From the NCBI GenBank assembly GCA_015661555.1, contig DQVW01000010.1, positions 1-17,093 of the forward strand: DNA of 17,093 bases. The letters run 5' to 3'. The notes beneath the pieces were generated by a model. It saw only the letters and a program-made list of their open reading frames with translations. It was not told where the DNA came from and ran no database searches. Shown here piece after piece: positions 13,355 to 17,093 of the stretch. The stretch's first letter is position 1. Each line of letters starts with the position of its first letter. Made by a program: the position numbers and the translations under genes. This DNA is from Methanothermococcus okinawensis. Lineage in GTDB: Archaea; AGJL01; Methanococci; Methanococcales; Methanococcaceae.

Positions 13355-13627
13355 TTAGAGTATCCCCGGGGAGTGGATACTGTACATCCTGTACCCCAGG
13401 TAGATTAAACCTAGAAGTACCAGCATCATGAAGAGCAACTCCAGGGTTTCCATCAACTTAGAGAGGGATCTATATCTATACCTTAGGAGGAGCACTGTGA
13501 GAAGTATCCCTAACATAAGTACTACAAGGTAGAGTATCCTGACCTGAAGAAGGTTCACAGATACTACTATCATGAGGAGGATAAGGGTGGAGATAAGGAG
13601 GTAGTCTAGGTATCTCTTCTCTGTCAC
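13355..13627 (-). CDS. ehaK: Energy-converting hydrogenase A membrane subunit EhaK
   Basis: A 90-residue, very leucine-rich membrane protein with three predicted segments (about 8-27, 29-48 and 61-83) and a short basic loop (RYRYRSLSK). The start is a GTG at 13627 with AGGTGG four bases upstream, set by spacing. The name rests on order in the operon (after EhaJ, before EhaL); the sequence itself shows only a small hydrophobic subunit. Confidence 0.7.
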   Translation of the reverse strand: MTEKRYLDYLLISTLILLMIVVSVNLLQVRILYLVVLMLGILLTVLLLRYRYRSLSKLMETLELLFMMLVLLGLIYLGYRMYSIHSPGIL

Positions 13628-13638
13628 AATTCCACCTA

Positions 13639-14526
13639 TTATCCCATAACAATTCTAAGTAGTAGATCCAGGAGGGCGAGGGCACTTATAAGTATCTGGA
13701 TCATAACGGAGTGGTTTGGTGTTAGTAGGGGGGTGAGGGCACATATTAGGGATATAAGGGAGGTTAGAACTACCATCCCCAGTAGTGTCATCAGGGGATC
13801 GGAGACTACCAGGGGACCTATAAATACTGCTAGAAATATCCAGAGGAGGACGAACCAGGCTATCCCATCTGCTATCATTATAAGGGATTCCAGGATGCCG
13901 AAGTGCTCTGTTAAGTACCCACTGACTATACTCTTATCCTTCACTATGGCAAAGGGGCTATTTGGGGCTTTTGAGAGGAGAAGTACAAAGAATGCAAAGG
14001 CTGCAAAGGGTAGTTGGAAGATAATAGGCCCATGGATCTCCTGGTATCTTATAATGTCCTCTATTATCAGGGACTTAGTTAGTAGGTATATTATACCTAT
14101 TACTGTAAATAGTGGTACCTCTGCAGCGGCGGAGAATACACTTCTTACACCTCCCAACTTTCCATAGGGGGATCCACTACTGAGACCACAGCCATGCTCC
14201 ACTATCTTCTGAAGTACGTAGAGACCCATAAGTATGAGAAGGGAGGTGTTAAATACCACCCCAAGGTAGAGGGCGGACATCCATACTGTGATACTTATCA
14301 GGGCTATAAGGAAGTAGAGGGGATTTCCAGCGGTGATGGGAAAGGATATCTCCTTGAAGTAGAACTTCAGGGTATGAAGGATATATTGGAGGATTGGGGG
14401 ACCAGGTCTCCCCTGGATCCTAGCCACTATCTTCCTATGTAACCCTAAGAGGAGACCTCCCACCAGGAAGGCGTATAGGCTGTAGGCCAGGGCATCTATC
14501 ACATACTTTAGGTTATACAGCTCCAT
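13639..14526 (-). CDS. ehaJ: Energy-converting hydrogenase A subunit EhaJ (NuoH/EchB-like)
   Basis: The 295-residue product has about eight membrane segments and the signature of the NuoH/EchB/HycD family: RIQGRPGPPILQYILHTLKF after the first segment, AAEVPLFTVIG in the middle, and SKAPNSPFAI. In complex I and group 4 hydrogenases this subunit contacts the hydrogenase module and forms the entry of the ion path. The ATG is 1 bp after ehaI with a GGTGGTGAT site. This is the most easily recognised membrane subunit of the cluster. Confidence 0.92.
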   Translation of the reverse strand: MELYNLKYVIDALAYSLYAFLVGGLLLGLHRKIVARIQGRPGPPILQYILHTLKFYFKEISFPITAGNPLYFLIALISITVWMSALYLGVVFNTSLLILMGLYVLQKIVEHGCGLSSGSPYGKLGGVRSVFSAAAEVPLFTVIGIIYLLTKSLIIEDIIRYQEIHGPIIFQLPFAAFAFFVLLLSKAPNSPFAIVKDKSIVSGYLTEHFGILESLIMIADGIAWFVLLWIFLAVFIGPLVVSDPLMTLLGMVVLTSLISLICALTPLLTPNHSVMIQILISALALLDLLLRIVMG

Positions 14527-14527
14527 A

Positions 14528-14734
14528 TCACCACCCTCTGAAGGGAAGGAGACCTTCCTTTCTCCTTCTAGTTTTAGGGATAAACATTATCCCTATCCCG
14601 TAGAGGATAAAGGGGGTAAAGAGGGCAGTACCTAGGTACACCACCAGTACACTTTTAGGAAATATTAGGATATAGAGAAATCCCAGGATTCCAATGATAA
14701 GGGCCAACATCCCACTTTTTCTCTCAGGTGTCAT
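14528..14734 (-). CDS. ehaI: Energy-converting hydrogenase A membrane subunit EhaI
   Basis: A 68-residue protein with two membrane segments (about 9-28 and 31-52) and a basic C-terminus (PKTRRRKEGLLPFRGW) expected on the cytoplasmic side. Named from its place between the antiporter-like EhaH and EhaJ and from its size. GGGGATT precedes the ATG. Confidence 0.7.
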   Translation of the reverse strand: MTPERKSGMLALIIGILGFLYILIFPKSVLVVYLGTALFTPFILYGIGIMFIPKTRRRKEGLLPFRGW

Positions 14735-14744
14735 AGAATCCCCT

Positions 14745-15407
14745 TTAAATGGTAAGTAGAATCTCTGCAGTTCTTATAACTATAAGTAGGGAGGATAGGT
14801 GTATCATAAGGATATAGGGTGCTCCAGGAGCTCTGAACATCTCGGCCTTTGCTGCATAGAAGGGGGCAACCCCTGTCTCCCCAACCATACCTGCTGCATA
14901 GAGCATCTTCTGAAATAGTAGATCCTGGTGCTTCCCTGCCAACTCCAGTATGGAGAGGGTTCCAGTTTTAGCCAGTATGAGGGCAGCTCCTCCAAAGAGG
15001 GGGAGGGTGGATATCATGGCTATTATTCCGTAGTAGTAGGCTGCATTGAGTACCCACTCCTTTTTAACTGCCGAGACAATACCTATGTTGGCTATACCTA
15101 TCACTGCAAGGAAGAGGGCGTAGTTAAAGAGATCCCCTGTGAGCATGGCAAAGGCTGTACATATGCCACAGAGGATAGCCATTAACCTCCTTATCTTCAA
15201 CTCCTCCAGTGACACGTAGTTAAGTCTGTCAAAACCTCCTATCTGTGACTCCAACTGCTTCTCAGGTTTTGTAAAGTATACCACTAAGGTGAAGAAGAGG
15301 GCTATTACAAAGGATATTGCAGAGAACTCTGTAACGTAGAGTACAATATCTCCAAAGGGGATGTAGCCGTAGAACTTCCCGGCCACAGAGGTAATGTTAA
15401 GGAACAT
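14745..15407 (-). CDS. ehaH: Energy-converting hydrogenase A subunit EhaH (short antiporter-like NuoL/M/N relative)
   Basis: A 220-residue membrane protein with about six segments. LTGDLFNYALFLAVIGIANI and GVAPFYAAKAEMFRAPGAPY resemble the conserved central helices of the Mrp-antiporter/NuoM family, including a lysine and a glutamate in the second block suited to ion translocation. It is much shorter than a full NuoM (about 500 residues), as expected for Eha. It probably takes part in H+ or Na+ movement. A GGTGG site lies just before the ATG. Confidence 0.82.
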   Translation of the reverse strand: MFLNITSVAGKFYGYIPFGDIVLYVTEFSAISFVIALFFTLVVYFTKPEKQLESQIGGFDRLNYVSLEELKIRRLMAILCGICTAFAMLTGDLFNYALFLAVIGIANIGIVSAVKKEWVLNAAYYYGIIAMISTLPLFGGAALILAKTGTLSILELAGKHQDLLFQKMLYAAGMVGETGVAPFYAAKAEMFRAPGAPYILMIHLSSLLIVIRTAEILLTI

Positions 15408-15415
15408 CCTACCAC

Positions 15416-16114
15416 CTAGAACTTCAGATCTCCTATTAACCCAAGTTTGGAGCCCACCTTAAGTGCCAAGGCACCTCCAGCTATAAGGAGGAAGGTTACA
15501 TAGTGATCTGGAAAGAGGTAGAATCCGATAAATCCCAGGATGATCCATAGGGCCCACATAATACCTGAGAATCCAGCAACAGCCTCCCAGAAATCCTTTA
15601 TATCCTCGGAGGATATTCCCCTACTCACTATGCCCTGGGAGAGGAGGTAGAACAGTAGACCAACGGACATTACAGCCCCCCCTGTAAAACCTGTTAAGAA
15701 GGCCCCGTAGATAACCAGTATGAGACTTATAAACCTTGAGGCACTGTAGAGGATCTCCATCTTGGGATGCTCTATATCCACCTCTACCTTTGGCTCTTCC
15801 ACAACTAGGAACTCCTCAAATAACTTTGATACCCTCTTATTCTTCTCCTTCTTCCTTAACTTACACCTCTGTATTAAAATCTCTGAGACTGCTAAAAATT
15901 CTGCCAACCCTACAACTAGACCAGGGAGAATAAGGGCCTCGGCAAGATCTGTACCAAGGGCAGCTATAATAACCAACATGGCACACTCTACAACATCAGA
16001 TAAAATAAGGAGGTGTATATCGGAGCGCTGATAGCCTATGGCAATAAGGGAGAGTATACCCACCACAAAACCTGCAAAGACGGAGTAATTAAACATGTGT
16101 TGAACAACATCCAT
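15416..16114 (-). CDS. ehaG: Energy-converting hydrogenase A membrane subunit EhaG
   Basis: About 232 residues. Three membrane segments occupy the first 80 residues, a strongly charged cytoplasmic loop follows (LRKKEKNKRVSKLFEEFLVVEEPKVEVD), then three or four more segments in the second half. The frame is also open from a GTG at 16123, but that codon is part of the AGGTGG binding site and is only 1 bp after the ehaF stop; the ATG at 16114 has the right spacing, so I use it. Named from order and size; probably part of the ion-translocating membrane arm. Confidence 0.78.
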   Translation of the reverse strand: MDVVQHMFNYSVFAGFVVGILSLIAIGYQRSDIHLLILSDVVECAMLVIIAALGTDLAEALILPGLVVGLAEFLAVSEILIQRCKLRKKEKNKRVSKLFEEFLVVEEPKVEVDIEHPKMEILYSASRFISLILVIYGAFLTGFTGGAVMSVGLLFYLLSQGIVSRGISSEDIKDFWEAVAGFSGIMWALWIILGFIGFYLFPDHYVTFLLIAGGALALKVGSKLGLIGDLKF

Positions 16115-16124
16115 CCATTCCACC

Positions 16125-16583
16125 TTAATCCCTGTGGAGGTACACCCAGCTGAAGATCATGAAGGATATCAGGAGTGTTAGGGACTCCAGTATAGTATCT
16201 AAACCCCTTGTATAGTAGAGTATCTCATCTAATATTCCTCCTGGAGTTGACACTATGGTAGTTCCAAAGTAGGGAGTCCTCTCAGAGAGCCAGATAGCTG
16301 GAGGGGTAAGGTAGGCAGTTATTCTACCTCTTATAGGTTCAAATTGGGGATACTGTGTCTTAATATCTGCAGGTGTCTTTAGAGGTTCCCCTCCCCTGTC
16401 GTAGGGCGCGAGAGAGGATTTAAAGACCTGGCTCTGAGGAGGATACTTTGGATACAACTGATCCTCGTTGTAGGAGGTAGGTACGAAGAACTCAATTATC
16501 ATTATTAAACATAGAAATACTGCAAACAATCTAGGTACAACCTCTGGTCTTGAGATGTAATTCCACAATCTACCAATATCCAT
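16125..16583 (-). CDS. ehaF: Energy-converting hydrogenase A membrane subunit EhaF
   Basis: A 152-residue protein with one segment near the N-terminus (about 16-33), a long polar middle (34-125) rich in proline and tyrosine (YPKYPPQSQVFKSSLAPYDR), and one C-terminal segment (about 130-148). The polar domain probably faces one side of the membrane as a soluble lobe. Named by order and size. It starts 2 bp after the ehaE stop. Confidence 0.75.
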   Translation of the reverse strand: MDIGRLWNYISRPEVVPRLFAVFLCLIMIIEFFVPTSYNEDQLYPKYPPQSQVFKSSLAPYDRGGEPLKTPADIKTQYPQFEPIRGRITAYLTPPAIWLSERTPYFGTTIVSTPGGILDEILYYTRGLDTILESLTLLISFMIFSWVYLHRD

Positions 16584-16585
16584 AA

Positions 16586-16840
16586 CTAGGCCTCCAACTC
16601 CTCCTTTCTAATTACGGCCCTTATAAACACCAGGGCAATAAGTGAGTTTATGGCAATATAGGTCATAAGTGCCAAGGTGTGGTTGTAGGCGAGGAATATC
16701 AGCATTACACCTAGGGTAGGCACCTCTACATTTAGAAACCTCACAAAGGGATCCCTGGTCCCTGGCCCCAATATAACACCTAGGGTTCCAAATATAAGCA
16801 GGAAGTATCCTAGGTAGAGGGTAGATACCACTATATCCAT
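16586..16840 (-). CDS. ehaE: Energy-converting hydrogenase A membrane subunit EhaE
   Basis: An 84-residue protein with three predicted membrane segments (about 5-25, 37-53 and 55-76). FLNVEVPTLGVMLIFLAYNH contains a glutamate inside the second segment, as seen in the small NuoK/MrpC-like subunits that line ion paths; this parallel is inferred. Named by order in the operon. Confidence 0.7.
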   Translation of the reverse strand: MDIVVSTLYLGYFLLIFGTLGVILGPGTRDPFVRFLNVEVPTLGVMLIFLAYNHTLALMTYIAINSLIALVFIRAVIRKEELEA

Positions 16841-16847
16841 CCTATCC

Positions 16848-17087
16848 CTACTTTACAAGTATTGGCAGTTTCGAGCTGTACCTCTTCTTGGACCTCTTAA
16901 GGTAGAGGTACTTTAGAGACCCAAGGAGTAGTATGACGGTACTTACAGGCTCCATTATAGAGGTGAGGATTGCCACATCCAGGTAGTAGAAGGAAACTAT
17001 AAGGCCAATTAAACCCCCTGTCAAAAACTCCAGCATAATTATCTTATCCAGGTAGTCTGTATTCAGGATAACACCGATACACCCCAT
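16848..17087 (-). CDS. ehaD: Energy-converting hydrogenase A membrane subunit, EhaD by order (start uncertain at window edge)
   Basis: At least 79 residues with two or three membrane segments (about 16-36 and 38-62) and a basic C-terminal tail (LKRSKKRYSSKLPILVK). The first ATG in view is at 17087, but the frame is still open to the right edge, so the true start may lie outside. Named only from position before the EhaE-EhaF-EhaG series. The upstream genes (EhaA-C) and the operon promoter are outside the window. Confidence 0.62.
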   Translation of the reverse strand: MGCIGVILNTDYLDKIIMLEFLTGGLIGLIVSFYYLDVAILTSIMEPVSTVILLLGSLKYLYLKRSKKRYSSKLPILVK

Positions 17088-17093
17088 AACTAT

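Noticed and set aside
1..17093. CRISPR arrays, insertion sequences, integrases, tRNA or rRNA genes.
   Set aside because: No regularly spaced repeats, terminal inverted repeats, transposase motifs or cloverleaf-forming segments were seen on either strand.

Overview
The window is archaeal and comes from a methanogen of the order Methanococcales. The evidence is a near-complete eha (energy-converting hydrogenase A) operon, an F430-biosynthesis gene (cfbD), a split archaeal tRNA 2-selenouridine synthase, TBP, and archaeal-type ribosomal proteins (P0/L10, P1/L12, S17e, L41e). Several starts are GTG or TTG and are set by GGTG-type ribosome binding sites. By eye, coding regions are about 45-50% GC. 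That is well above the roughly 31-35% I associate with Methanocaldococcus and Methanococcus, so this may be a less common, GC-richer lineage (Methanofervidicoccus is one guess; not established here).

Layout. (1) 1-1587, minus strand: argC followed by cfbD, which is cut by the left edge. (2) 1653-3860, plus strand: ksgA, then two overlapping genes that together form a bipartite SelU/YbbB. The second ends 1 bp from the stop of a convergent, very short gene for ribosomal protein L41e. (3) 5361-3862, minus strand: S17e, dapA, gatC, L41e, with a promoter in front of S17e. (4) 6603-5435, minus strand: tbp then hisH, 2 bp apart. (5) 8774-6721, minus strand: the L1-L10-L12 operon. A textbook autogenous L1-binding hairpin lies inside the start of the L1 gene, and L12 may have a promoter of its own. 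(6) 17087-8909, minus strand: the eha operon from a small membrane subunit (EhaD by order) through EhaO, two multi-cluster ferredoxins, and a UPF0146 protein as the last gene. The operon start lies beyond the right edge.

How the genes work together. Eha is a membrane complex that uses an ion gradient to drive H2-dependent reduction of low-potential ferredoxin, which in hydrogenotrophic methanogens tops up the methanogenesis cycle. CfbD helps make F430, the nickel cofactor of methyl-coenzyme M reductase. Most of the rest is translation (KsgA, SelU, GatC, S17e, L41e, L1, L10, L12), general transcription (TBP) and amino-acid synthesis (ArgC, DapA, HisH). I see no mobile element, CRISPR array, tRNA or rRNA gene. 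No stretch over 300 bases lacks a gene: the longest gaps are 8775-8908, 6604-6720 and 2457-2541, and they hold promoter-like AT-rich boxes.

Nothing here is clearly a wholly new system. The points most worth checking are the L41e mini-gene with no ordinary start codon, the two-gene SelU with an unexplained N-terminal domain, the UPF0146 gene tied to eha, the 35-bp exact repeat inside tbp, and the double TATA arrangement in front of tbp.
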